NCBI GenBank assembly: GCA_030617525.1
Contig: JAUWVG010000183.1
Location: 1 to 5,815 of the forward strand
From: Candidatus Aminicenantota bacterium
GTDB taxonomy: Bacteria > Acidobacteriota > Aminicenantia > Aminicenantales > Aminicenantaceae
Length of the DNA: 5,815 bases
Reading direction: 5' to 3'
This document shows positions 1 through 5,279 of the stretch, one piece after another. Position 1 is the first letter of the stretch. Each line of letters starts with the position of its first letter. Below the pieces are notes generated by a model. The model ran no database searches. It was not told the DNA's origin and was given only the letters and a program-made list of their open reading frames with translations. The translations under genes and the position numbers were made by a program.

Positions 1-41
1 AATCCGGTGAGCCAGATGAAATTCCGTCGGGTCACTTTCAT
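1..41 (-). CDS. N-terminal fragment of a Tat-exported protein (runs off left edge)
   Basis: On the minus strand an ATG at 41-39 opens a frame that reads MKVTRRNFIWLTG before leaving the window. The TRRNF motif right after the start is a twin-arginine (Tat) signal, so the product is probably folded and cofactor-loaded in the cytoplasm before export. Starts of this form are common in molybdopterin oxidoreductases and other redox enzymes, but also in hydrolases such as the neighbouring deacylase, so no function can be assigned from 13 residues. The start is supported by an AAAGGA Shine-Dalgarno six bases upstream and by a promoter at 88-116 on the same strand. The gene is divergent from the plus-strand cluster that starts at 876. 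Confidence 0.72.
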   Translation of the reverse strand, partial: MKVTRRNFIWLTG

Positions 42-47
42 TTTATT

Positions 48-53
48 TCCTTT
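48..53 (-). promoter_or_regulatory. Ribosome binding site of the leftward Tat gene
   Basis: AAAGGA on the minus strand, six bases before the ATG at 41-39. It decides the start of the fragmentary leftward gene. Confidence 0.65.
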
Positions 54-87
54 GAGTTTGTTTTGAATAAATTTTATTGGCATGCTT

Positions 88-116
88 AATATATCTCATT
101 TTACTTCTCGAGTAAA
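88..116 (-). promoter_or_regulatory. Sigma70-type promoter for the leftward Tat gene
   Basis: On the minus strand the hexamers TTTACT (116-111) and TATATT (93-88) are separated by exactly 17 bases. They match the -35 and -10 consensus at 4/6 and 5/6 positions. Transcription would start near 81, giving a leader of about 40 bases before the ATG at 41. The promoter overlaps an inverted repeat (98-118), which suggests that it is regulated. Confidence 0.55.
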
Positions 117-118
117 AT
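98..118. promoter_or_regulatory. Inverted repeat overlapping the promoter, possible operator
   Basis: ATTTTACT (98-105) and AGTAAAAT (111-118) form perfect 8-base arms around a 5-base spacer. The repeat covers the -35 hexamer and much of the -35/-10 spacer of the leftward promoter, which is where a dimeric repressor would typically bind. The operator role is inferred from position only; no regulator gene is in view. Confidence 0.4.
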
Positions 119-204
119 ACCAAGTTGTTCCTATAGGCATCCCTATTTCAAGAAAAAGTTCAAAAAAGTGAAAAGAAACCACGTTGCGTGGCGGTACCCG
201 GCTC

Positions 205-268
205 GATGAATTAAAGGGACATCATACTTAATTCGTGAGAATTAAGTATGATGTCCCTTTAATTCATC
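205..268. repeat. Perfect 30-bp hairpin with GTGA loop, REP-like palindrome
   Basis: The arms 205-234 and 239-268 are perfectly complementary over 30 bases and enclose a 4-base loop, GTGA, of the stable GNRA class. The core includes GGGACATCATACTTAATT. From memory, similar cores occur in dispersed palindromes near REP-associated tyrosine transposases (RAYT, Y1 family) in several phyla; that link was not verified here. No T-run follows on either strand, so it is not an ordinary intrinsic terminator. A small 5-bp hairpin (CCACG/CGTGG, 179-191) lies just upstream, giving a paired-hairpin arrangement like that of REP units. Confidence 0.75.
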
Positions 269-359
269 CCCACCGCACCACCATGCGCTCCGGGATAAGA
301 TACATCCACGCCATCCACCCCTTTTGCTCCAAGGCCTCCGATACGGATTTCTCGATCAT
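264..359 (-). pseudogene. Short open frame inside the candidate element, possible gene remnant
   Basis: From an ATG at 359-357 the minus strand reads 31 codons (MIEKSVSEALEQKGW, then MAWMYLIPERMVVRWG) and stops at a TGA formed by the outer end of the hairpin arm. The frame stays open a few codons upstream of the ATG. The composition is GC-richer and more protein-like than its surroundings, which suggests the C-terminal tail of a once longer protein captured in the element. I do not recognise the family, and there is no SD. The plus strand of the same segment is also open, so this may be chance. Confidence 0.2.
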
Positions 360-480
360 CTTCCCAGAACTTTTTTGAAATAGGGATGTTCGTTTTTTTG
401 TTTAATTGTTCAGGAACCAGTATGGATGTCTATGTATTATATCGATTTTTTATGGTTCTTATCCCGATTAGTTGATGCAA

Positions 481-528
481 AGGATTCAAGGGCTCAAGGG
501 GTCGAGGGGTCCAGAACCCTTGAATCCT
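481..528. repeat. Octamer tandem repeat within a 12-bp inverted repeat
   Basis: Three consecutive 8-base units, TCAAGGGC, TCAAGGGG and TCGAGGGG (486-509), are followed by a partial unit TCC. The first unit is also part of a perfect 12-base inverted repeat: AGGATTCAAGGG (481-492) and CCCTTGAATCCT (517-528). The result is a strong stem with a 24-base loop. It sits directly before a terminator-like hairpin, so it may be part of a compound 3' structure or a degenerate dispersed repeat. Confidence 0.55.
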
Positions 529-558
529 ATCATCTCTTTTGGAGATGATCCTTTTTTT
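529..558 (+). terminator. Intrinsic terminator, plus strand, with no visible upstream gene
   Basis: ATCATCTC (529-536) pairs perfectly with GAGATGAT (542-549) around a 5-base loop, and seven T residues follow at 552-558. The stem is of modest GC content. No plus-strand gene lies upstream in the window. It may insulate the deacylase operon from transcription arriving from the left, or end an unrecognised transcript. Confidence 0.5.
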
Positions 559-610
559 ATAGACTTTGTAATGATGATTCTATATATTTTACTAACCTGG
601 ATTATTCACG

Positions 611-710
611 AGTCAAGGTTGCCGTAGATGCGAGGCGCGGCGGATGAAGCTGTGGTACTTCACCGCAAATCCGTCGCAACAAAGCAGATGCGGTGAAATT
701 GGCTTGCCTG
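611..710. repeat. GC-richer palindromic segment, possible dispersed repeat
   Basis: This stretch is visibly richer in G and C than the flanking DNA. It contains nested inverted repeats: TTCACCGCA (659-667) pairs with TGCGGTGAA (689-697), and TGAAG pairs with CTTCA around 645-662. It holds no plausible gene. Composition and folding suggest an intergenic repeat or structured RNA segment, but only one copy is in the window, so its repeat status is inferred. Confidence 0.35.
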
Positions 711-717
711 AAAGGTG

Positions 718-832
718 AAAAATGTCGATTATGAATAGAAGGGACATGGAAGAAGGAATATTCAGAGTGATTCCCCAGAAAACCAAAGCAAAACTATGAT
801 ATTGCTTGTGTTGAATAAACATCGACATTTTT
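718..832. repeat. Separated 12-bp inverted repeat with flanking direct repeats
   Basis: AAAAATGTCGAT (718-729) recurs as its exact reverse complement ATCGACATTTTT (821-832), with 91 bases between. Near both copies lies the direct repeat TTATGAATAG (729-738 and 832-841). The pair may be the ends of a small insertion or paired binding sites upstream of the deacylase gene. Nothing recognisable lies between them. Confidence 0.45.
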
Positions 833-838
833 TATGAA
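811..838 (+). promoter_or_regulatory. Weak candidate promoter of the deacylase gene
   Basis: TTGAAT (811-816) and TATGAA (833-838) are spaced by 16 bases, each matching consensus at 4 of 6 positions. This would place transcription start about 30 bases before the ATG at 876. The right arm of the 12-bp inverted repeat (821-832) fills the spacer, so the site could be regulated. It is the best-placed candidate, but a poor match. Confidence 0.25.
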
Positions 839-863
839 TAGTTCAGGCTAAGTAACTGGAATG

Positions 864-871
864 AGAGGAAG
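864..871 (+). promoter_or_regulatory. Ribosome binding site deciding the deacylase start
   Basis: AGAGGAAG, with its AGGA core at 866-869, is six bases before the ATG at 876. The earlier in-frame ATG at 861 has no comparable site, and it would place five residues before the Tat motif. This favours 876 as the true start. Confidence 0.7.
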
Positions 872-875
872 AATC

Positions 876-2579
876 ATGAATCGACCTTTAACCCGAAGAG
901 AGTTTCTTAAAAGTTCGTCAAAAATAGCAGCCGTGTCGAGTTTGAGCGGATGCGGTCTTCTTCTGAAGGGATGCAGCACTCGGCAGGAATTTGACCTCGT
1001 GATCAAAGATGGAAAAGTTTATGATGGCTTGGGAAGCGAGCCTGTTGTCACAGATATAGGGATTACCGGGGAAAAGATTTCTACTTTGGGAAAAATATCC
1101 CAAACAAAGGGTAAATCAGTTATTGACGCGAATGGGCTTGCGGTTTGTCCCGGTTTTATCGATGCCCACGACCACTCTGACCTTGGTCTCCTTGTTAATC
1201 CCAAAGCGGAAAGTGCTGTCCGGCAGGGAATAACCACTTTGGTCAGTGGAAATTGTGGTTCGTCTCCTTTCCCTGTTGCTGAGGAGATTTATGAAGAAAC
1301 AAAGGCAAATTTAAAAGATTATTATGATATTGATTTGACTTGGATGGATATCAAGGGATTTTTCTCTAAACTCGAAGAGAAAGGTATGGCCTTGAATTAT
1401 GCGACTTTTGTAGGTCAGGGGACAATAAGAGGGGCGGCAATGGGTTTTAATGATCGTCCATGCAATCCTGAAGAGCTGGAAAAAATGAAAGCCATGATAG
1501 AGGAAAATCTCAAACAAGGTGCTATTGGCCTCTCCAGCGGTTTAGAGTATGCCCCAGGGAGTTATGCCCAATCCGATGAACTCATAGAACTGTGCAGGAC
1601 TACCGTTGATAAAGGAGGACTCTATTCGACTCATATGAGAGACGAGGGAGACTTTTTGATTGAATCTCTGGAAGAAACTGTCGAACTGGCACGTCAGACT
1701 GGAATCAGGATCCAAATATCCCATTTTAAAATCGCCTATCCTCGAAACTGGAACAAGATTGATGCAGCACTTGCGGCTGTTGAGAACGCCGACAAAGAAG
1801 GGATTTCGATATTTTGTGACAGGTATCCCTATATTGCCGGATCTACGGGTTTGAGCTATTATTTTCCTCTTTGGGCAAGACAGGGAACAACATCTGAGTT
1901 TTTGGCAAGACTGAAAGATCCAACCCAGGAAAGTAAACTCCGGGCTCATTCGGCTGAACAGGAAACAAAGTTGGGGTCATGGGATAAAGTCGTGATTGCC
2001 TCAGTTGTGACAGAAAAAAATAGGGTTTTTGAGGGGAAGAGTGTACTTCAAGGAGCCCAGGAAACTGAGAAAGACTGTTTCGAATTTATGAGGGACCTAT
2101 TAATCGAGGAAGAGAACAATGTGGGGATGGTGACGTTCATGATGAAAGAAGAAAATTTAAAAAAGATCATTTCTCATCCCTTGGTAGGCATTGGATGCGA
2201 TGGATCTGCGCTCGCACCGTATGGAGTGCTGGGGCGGGGCAAACCTCATCCCCGGAATTATGGGACATTTCCCCGTGTGCTGGGAAAATACATACGAGAG
2301 GAGAAAATTCTTCCAATGCCGGAAATGATGAAGAAGATCACGTCGATTCCCGCTCAGAATTTTGGATTTTCCAACAGGGGTGTAGTGAAGAAAGATTATT
2401 TTGCAGATATCGTTGTTTTTGATGAAGTGCGGATCATAGATAAAGCTACATGGACCGATCCTCACCAATATCCTGAAGGAATTGAATATGTAATAGTTAA
2501 TGGAAAAGTTGTCGTACAGCGAGGAGAGCATACCGGTCAACTTCCGGGATCTATTCTGAAAAAGGACAACAAAACCTGA
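876..2579 (+). CDS. N-acyl-D-amino-acid deacylase (D-aminoacylase) family amidohydrolase, Tat-exported probable lipoprotein
   Basis: Zinc-dependent amidohydrolase of 567 residues from the ATG at 876 (572 from the unsupported ATG at 861). The N-terminus carries a Tat signal (LTRREFLK, residues 5-12) and a lipobox LSGC (23-26), so it is likely a membrane-anchored lipoprotein outside the cytoplasm. The catalytic barrel shows HDH (98 and 100) in GFIDAHDHSD, the GNCG cysteine (127) that ligates zinc in the Alcaligenes D-aminoacylase, STHMRDEG (His253), QISHFK (His283), DRYPYIAGSTGL (315-326) and IGCDG (catalytic Asp442). The C-terminal part returns to a small beta domain ending near NGKVVVQRGEHTG. 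All family key residues are present, so an active enzyme removing N-acyl groups from D-amino acids is likely; related N-acyl-D-glutamate or D-aspartate specificity, or dihydroorotase-like paralogues, cannot be separated by sequence alone. It is followed 95 bases later by an M23 peptidase gene. Confidence 0.88.
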   Translation: MNRPLTRREFLKSSSKIAAVSSLSGCGLLLKGCSTRQEFDLVIKDGKVYDGLGSEPVVTDIGITGEKISTLGKISQTKGKSVIDANGLAVCPGFIDAHDHSDLGLLVNPKAESAVRQGITTLVSGNCGSSPFPVAEEIYEETKANLKDYYDIDLTWMDIKGFFSKLEEKGMALNYATFVGQGTIRGAAMGFNDRPCNPEELEKMKAMIEENLKQGAIGLSSGLEYAPGSYAQSDELIELCRTTVDKGGLYSTHMRDEGDFLIESLEETVELARQTGIRIQISHFKIAYPRNWNKIDAALAAVENADKEGISIFCDRYPYIAGSTGLSYYFPLWARQGTTSEFLARLKDPTQESKLRAHSAEQETKLGSWDKVVIASVVTEKNRVFEGKSVLQGAQETEKDCFEFMRDLLIEEENNVGMVTFMMKEENLKKIISHPLVGIGCDGSALAPYGVLGRGKPHPRNYGTFPRVLGKYIREEKILPMPEMMKKITSIPAQNFGFSNRGVVKKDYFADIVVFDEVRIIDKATWTDPHQYPEGIEYVIVNGKVVVQRGEHTGQLPGSILKKDNKT

Positions 2580-2674
2580 TTATCTTTGTCTCCCACCTGC
2601 AAAAAATCTCTCCATTTGAATACAATAAGATAGAAACACAGATGACTTACAAATCAGACAGAAGAATCATAGAA

Positions 2675-3601
2675 ATGAAGTGGACAAAAAAGATCTTTAT
2701 GGCCATGATACTCTGTTTTCTCTTTGGTTCTCATACAGCTCTGCTGTCGCAGGAAAAGAACAGGGAAGAGCCTCCTCAAATTGTTTTTGATCTCAACTCC
2801 CATTCATTCCAACCTGGGGATGTTATCAAAGTGACTCTCCGCGATAGTTCTGAATATGTGAAATTTGTGCAGCTGCGTTTCCAGGACAGAAAGTTCCCTA
2901 TGGTAAAAATTAAAGATTTACATAAATTTATTGCCTTTGTCGGGCTGGACCTTGATCTGAAACCGGGGAATTACTTTTTGTATGGGACTCTTCTAAATGA
3001 GGATGGGGAGCAGCAATCAAAAAAAGAGCAGATTATCGTTTTACCGAAGGAGTTTCCTATCAAGAAACTCTGGGTGAATGAAAAATATGTGACTCCTCCA
3101 GAAGATTCCCTTGAACGAATAAAAAGAGAATCTGAGCTGCTCAGTGCTATTTATGGGATGTACACACCGATGTGGCTGGGAGAAGGGAAATTCATCATTC
3201 CTTCTGAGGGTGAGATGGCTCCCAATTTCGGTGAAAGAAGAATATTCAACAACCAACCACGTTCTCCTCACAGCGGTATTGATATTTCATCTCCATTCGG
3301 AGCTGATGTAAAAGCCTCTAATTCTGGGAGTGTTGTTGTCGCCAATGATTTATATTATGCAGGAAAAACAGTTATTATCGACCATGGTTTAGGAGTATTT
3401 TCCCTGTATTGTCATTTTTCGAAAATTAAAGTCCAAATCGGAGATCAAGTCTCAAAAGGGGATGTTATCGGAGAAATCGGTGCAACAGGCAGAGTGACGG
3501 GCCCTCATCTTCATTGGGCCTTCAAGGTATCCGGCAGTAGGGTAAATCCCTTATCTCTCCTCCAATTAGACTTTTCAAAGGATAGCAGCAATGAAAGATG
3601 A
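2675..3601 (+). CDS. M23 family (LytM-type) zinc metallopeptidase, secreted
   Basis: Peptidoglycan endopeptidase of 308 residues. The ATG at 2675 is preferred over the in-frame ATG at 2642: it puts a normal signal peptide at the start (MKWTKKIFMAMILCFLFG) and has a weak AGAAGAA site eight bases upstream, whereas 2642 has none. Residues about 30-125 look like a beta-rich Ig-like domain, followed by a linker with charged helices. The LytM domain covers about 175-300 and has HSGID (zinc ligands His199 and Asp203), the YCHF histidine (His247) and HLHW (His278, His280). The full catalytic set is present, unlike in degenerate activator-type LytM proteins, so it probably cleaves peptide cross-links in the periplasm. 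The NFGERR and PRSPHSGID segments are typical of Gram-negative M23 enzymes. A -10-like TACAAT (2621-2626) upstream lacks a good -35. The stop overlaps the next gene by 11 bases. Confidence 0.9.
   Translation: MKWTKKIFMAMILCFLFGSHTALLSQEKNREEPPQIVFDLNSHSFQPGDVIKVTLRDSSEYVKFVQLRFQDRKFPMVKIKDLHKFIAFVGLDLDLKPGNYFLYGTLLNEDGEQQSKKEQIIVLPKEFPIKKLWVNEKYVTPPEDSLERIKRESELLSAIYGMYTPMWLGEGKFIIPSEGEMAPNFGERRIFNNQPRSPHSGIDISSPFGADVKASNSGSVVVANDLYYAGKTVIIDHGLGVFSLYCHFSKIKVQIGDQVSKGDVIGEIGATGRVTGPHLHWAFKVSGSRVNPLSLLQLDFSKDSSNER
3577..3582 (+). promoter_or_regulatory. Ribosome binding site of the permuted mutase, inside the M23 gene
   Basis: AAAGGA lies within the last codons of the M23 gene, eight bases before the ATG at 3591. 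It shows that the mutase truly starts here, with the AI-x-AY helix as its N-terminus, and it supports translational coupling of the two genes. Confidence 0.7.
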
Positions 3602-5183
3602 GATGTCCTCAATGGTTTCCGCAATAAAAGAGGCCTACGATAGAGGAGAAGAAGACGAAGCGTTAGAACCGATCGTTGCCGTTGATAGAGATGGACAACC
3701 TTTTGGTCGAATTCAACAGGGAGACAGTGTCATTTTCTATGATATTCGTGGGGAACGGGAGGTCGAAATTACGGAGAGTCTCGTAAAAAATAATTTTTCT
3801 CAGTTCCCAATCGCTGAAGAGCTTGATTTGAATTATGTCACCATGATTGAATACAGTTCTTCTCTCGATGTCAAAGTTGCTTTTCCTCCAGAAGAAAGAA
3901 TTGCTAATACTTTTGTAGAAGTTGTGACACAGGCCGGATTACGTCTCCTGAAAATTGCTGAATCTGAAAAAGCTGTCCATGTGGGTTTTTTTCTGAATGG
4001 GAAGACAGAGACCATATTTTCTGGAGAAGAGAGAACCGTCGTCCCTTCGCCGCATGGCATAGATAACTATGCTCTTACACCTGAAATGAGTGCCGGTCAT
4101 GTGACAGAAGAAATTTTTCAAAATCTAGAAAAATCTGCATACGATGTGATAATCGCCAACTTGTGTAATGTGGATGTGATCGGACACATTGAAGATAGAC
4201 ATGCTGTTCTTAAAGCCATAGAGTCTGTGGATACCGAACTTGGACGTATTGCCGAATTCTGCCAAGAAAATGAAATAACACTGGTTATTACAGCGGATCA
4301 TGGAACCGTAGAAGAGTGGTATTATCCAGATGGAAAAATCAATACAGGACATACAAAAAATTTAGTGCCTTTTATTATATCTGATGACTCGCTTTTATTA
4401 CAAAAAGAACTCAAAATGAAAAACTCGGGAGAGCTTTCGGATGTAGCCCCGACGCTGCTCAATCTGCTGAATATCGCTCAGCCAGAGGAAATGTCGGGTC
4501 AATGTTTAATTCAGGGAGAGTTAGGCTCCCAGGCAAAAAACAGAAGGCTTTTGCTTCTCATCCTTGATGGATGGGGGAAAAGAGAGGAAGAGTACGGGAA
4601 TTTAATTACTGAGGCCAAAACACCTCATTTTGATAAACTCTGGTCCGGATTTCCACATGCACTCCTCAAGGCTTCAGGAGAAGCCGTCGGAATGCCTCCT
4701 GGTACTGTCGGAAATTCGGAGGCAGGACACCTTCATATCGGAGCAGGCCGGAGGATTCTTCTCGATCGAGTCAGGATTGACAGAGCCATTGAGGACAGGA
4801 CGTTCTTTCAGAACGAGGCTTTTCTTTGGGCCGTGGAGAAAGCCAAAAATGCGGGCAAGTCCCTTCATCTTCTGGGAATTGTCTCTCATTACAGCTCACA
4901 TGGCACGATTGACCATCTTTTTGCTCTCCTCCGTTTGGCTAAGGAAAAAGGTTTAAAACACGTTTATATTCATGCTTTGATTGGTCGAAGAGGAGAAAAA
5001 CCGGAAAGCGGAGCCGTCTATATCGGGAAGGTCGAAGACAAATGCCGATTGATAGCCCTAGGCCGCGTGGTCACAGTTATGGGTCGTTTTTGGGCTCTGG
5101 ATAGGGAAGAGAATTGGGATCGTATAAAAAAAGCTTACCGGGCCTTGATCTTTGGGGAGGGAAAGACTGTGAATGTCAACTAA
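3591..5183 (+). CDS. gpmI: 2,3-bisphosphoglycerate-independent phosphoglycerate mutase, circularly permuted
   Basis: Interconverts 3- and 2-phosphoglycerate in glycolysis (family role), cytosolic. The protein has 530 residues, close to the usual 510 or so, but the order is permuted. Residues 9-307 match the normal C-terminal part: SAIKEAYDRGEEDE, R53/R56, K127 (IAESEK), PEMSAGHVT, D195/H199 (NVDVIGH), ADHG (D236/H237), GHT (H254) and MSGQ (301-304). Residues 319-524 match the normal N-terminal part: LILDGWGK (D326), GNSEAGH (nucleophile S376), H437, GRFWALDRE (R499/R505) and KAYRALIFGEG. The old termini are joined by a short linker (about 308-317). All metal ligands are kept. The usual DGRD substrate motif reads GRRG (465-468), so the Asp154 equivalent is absent, and SDGGVHSH reads SHYSSHGT. 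AAAGGA (3577-3582) lies eight bases before the ATG, which overlaps the M23 stop by 11 bases. Activity is likely but not certain; it may be a diverged paralogue. Confidence 0.9.
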   Translation: MKDEMSSMVSAIKEAYDRGEEDEALEPIVAVDRDGQPFGRIQQGDSVIFYDIRGEREVEITESLVKNNFSQFPIAEELDLNYVTMIEYSSSLDVKVAFPPEERIANTFVEVVTQAGLRLLKIAESEKAVHVGFFLNGKTETIFSGEERTVVPSPHGIDNYALTPEMSAGHVTEEIFQNLEKSAYDVIIANLCNVDVIGHIEDRHAVLKAIESVDTELGRIAEFCQENEITLVITADHGTVEEWYYPDGKINTGHTKNLVPFIISDDSLLLQKELKMKNSGELSDVAPTLLNLLNIAQPEEMSGQCLIQGELGSQAKNRRLLLLILDGWGKREEEYGNLITEAKTPHFDKLWSGFPHALLKASGEAVGMPPGTVGNSEAGHLHIGAGRRILLDRVRIDRAIEDRTFFQNEAFLWAVEKAKNAGKSLHLLGIVSHYSSHGTIDHLFALLRLAKEKGLKHVYIHALIGRRGEKPESGAVYIGKVEDKCRLIALGRVVTVMGRFWALDREENWDRIKKAYRALIFGEGKTVNVN

Positions 5184-5256
5184 AGAAAAATTGGCCCATC
5201 GATTCTTCCCCATGACATCAATGAATGAACTTTTTATGAGTGTGCCTCGTATGTAA
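5173..5256 (+). CDS. Possible 27-residue small ORF overlapping the mutase stop
   Basis: An ATG at 5173 opens a frame (MSTKEKLAHRFF, then PMTSMNELFMSVPRM) that overlaps the mutase stop by 11 bases, the same overlap as between the M23 and mutase genes. A GGAGG lies 12 bases upstream (5156-5160), farther than optimal. It ends 23 bases before the ABC gene ATG. It could be a leader peptide that couples translation, or chance. I recognise no family. Confidence 0.2.
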   Translation: MSTKEKLAHRFFPMTSMNELFMSVPRM

Positions 5257-5279
5257 GAGGTGAACTCAAAAGCAGGAAG

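Larger units (their letters stand above)
138..388. mobile_element. Candidate MITE-like element bounded by imperfect terminal inverted repeats
   Basis: The left end 138-161 (CATCCCTATTTCAA, then GA, then AAAAGTTC) is the inverted copy of the right end 367-388 (reverse complement CATCCCTATTTCAA then AAAAGTTC). The 22 shared positions match perfectly apart from a 2-base insertion in the left copy. The unit is about 250 bases, carries no transposase, and contains a perfect 30-bp hairpin and a GC-richer segment. This is the architecture of a non-autonomous element. No clear target-site duplication is visible at 138 or 388, so transposition is inferred and not shown. Confidence 0.4.
42..875. other. 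Intergenic, repeat-rich spacer without a recognisable gene
   Basis: About 830 bases between the divergent leftward Tat gene and the deacylase gene. No frame on either strand gives a protein I recognise; the longest open frame (minus, 828-613) has low-complexity, shadow-like content and spans the palindromic segment. The spacer holds the leftward promoter, a candidate MITE-like unit (138-388), a hairpin of octamer repeats (481-528), a plus-strand terminator (529-558), a GC-richer palindromic segment (611-710) and a 12-bp inverted repeat pair (718-832). Between 389-480 and 559-610 I see only AT-rich sequence. Confidence 0.6.

Noticed and set aside
273..379. Plus-strand short frame (MRSGIRYIHAIH) in the candidate element
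   Set aside because: It has no SD and no recognisable family, and the minus strand of the same bases is equally open, so coding on this strand is not supported.
412..460. AGGAACCA and TGGTTCTT as an inverted repeat
   Set aside because: Only 7 of 8 bases match over a 33-base gap in AT-rich DNA, which is expected by chance.
613..828. Minus-strand open frame of 71 codons in the spacer
   Set aside because: It crosses the palindromic GC-richer segment, has no recognisable domain, and its start lies within the inverted repeat, so it is best explained by chance.
1542..1949. 135-codon minus-strand frame
   Set aside because: It lies entirely opposite conserved D-aminoacylase motifs such as DRYPYIAGSTGL, so it is a shadow of the real gene.
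2157..2540. 127-codon minus-strand frame
   Set aside because: It lies opposite the conserved C-terminal part of the deacylase and has no family features of its own.
2598..2626. Promoter before the M23 gene with TACAAT as -10
   Set aside because: The -10 is good, but at 16-18 base spacing no hexamer matches -35 beyond about 3 of 6 positions; read-through from the deacylase gene is as likely.
4500..4545. Possible fusion of two separate genes or an assembly join at the mutase linker
   Set aside because: The frame runs through without a stop, each half is complete and non-redundant, and the start has its own SD and a natural operon overlap. Two coordinated misjoins would be needed to mimic this.
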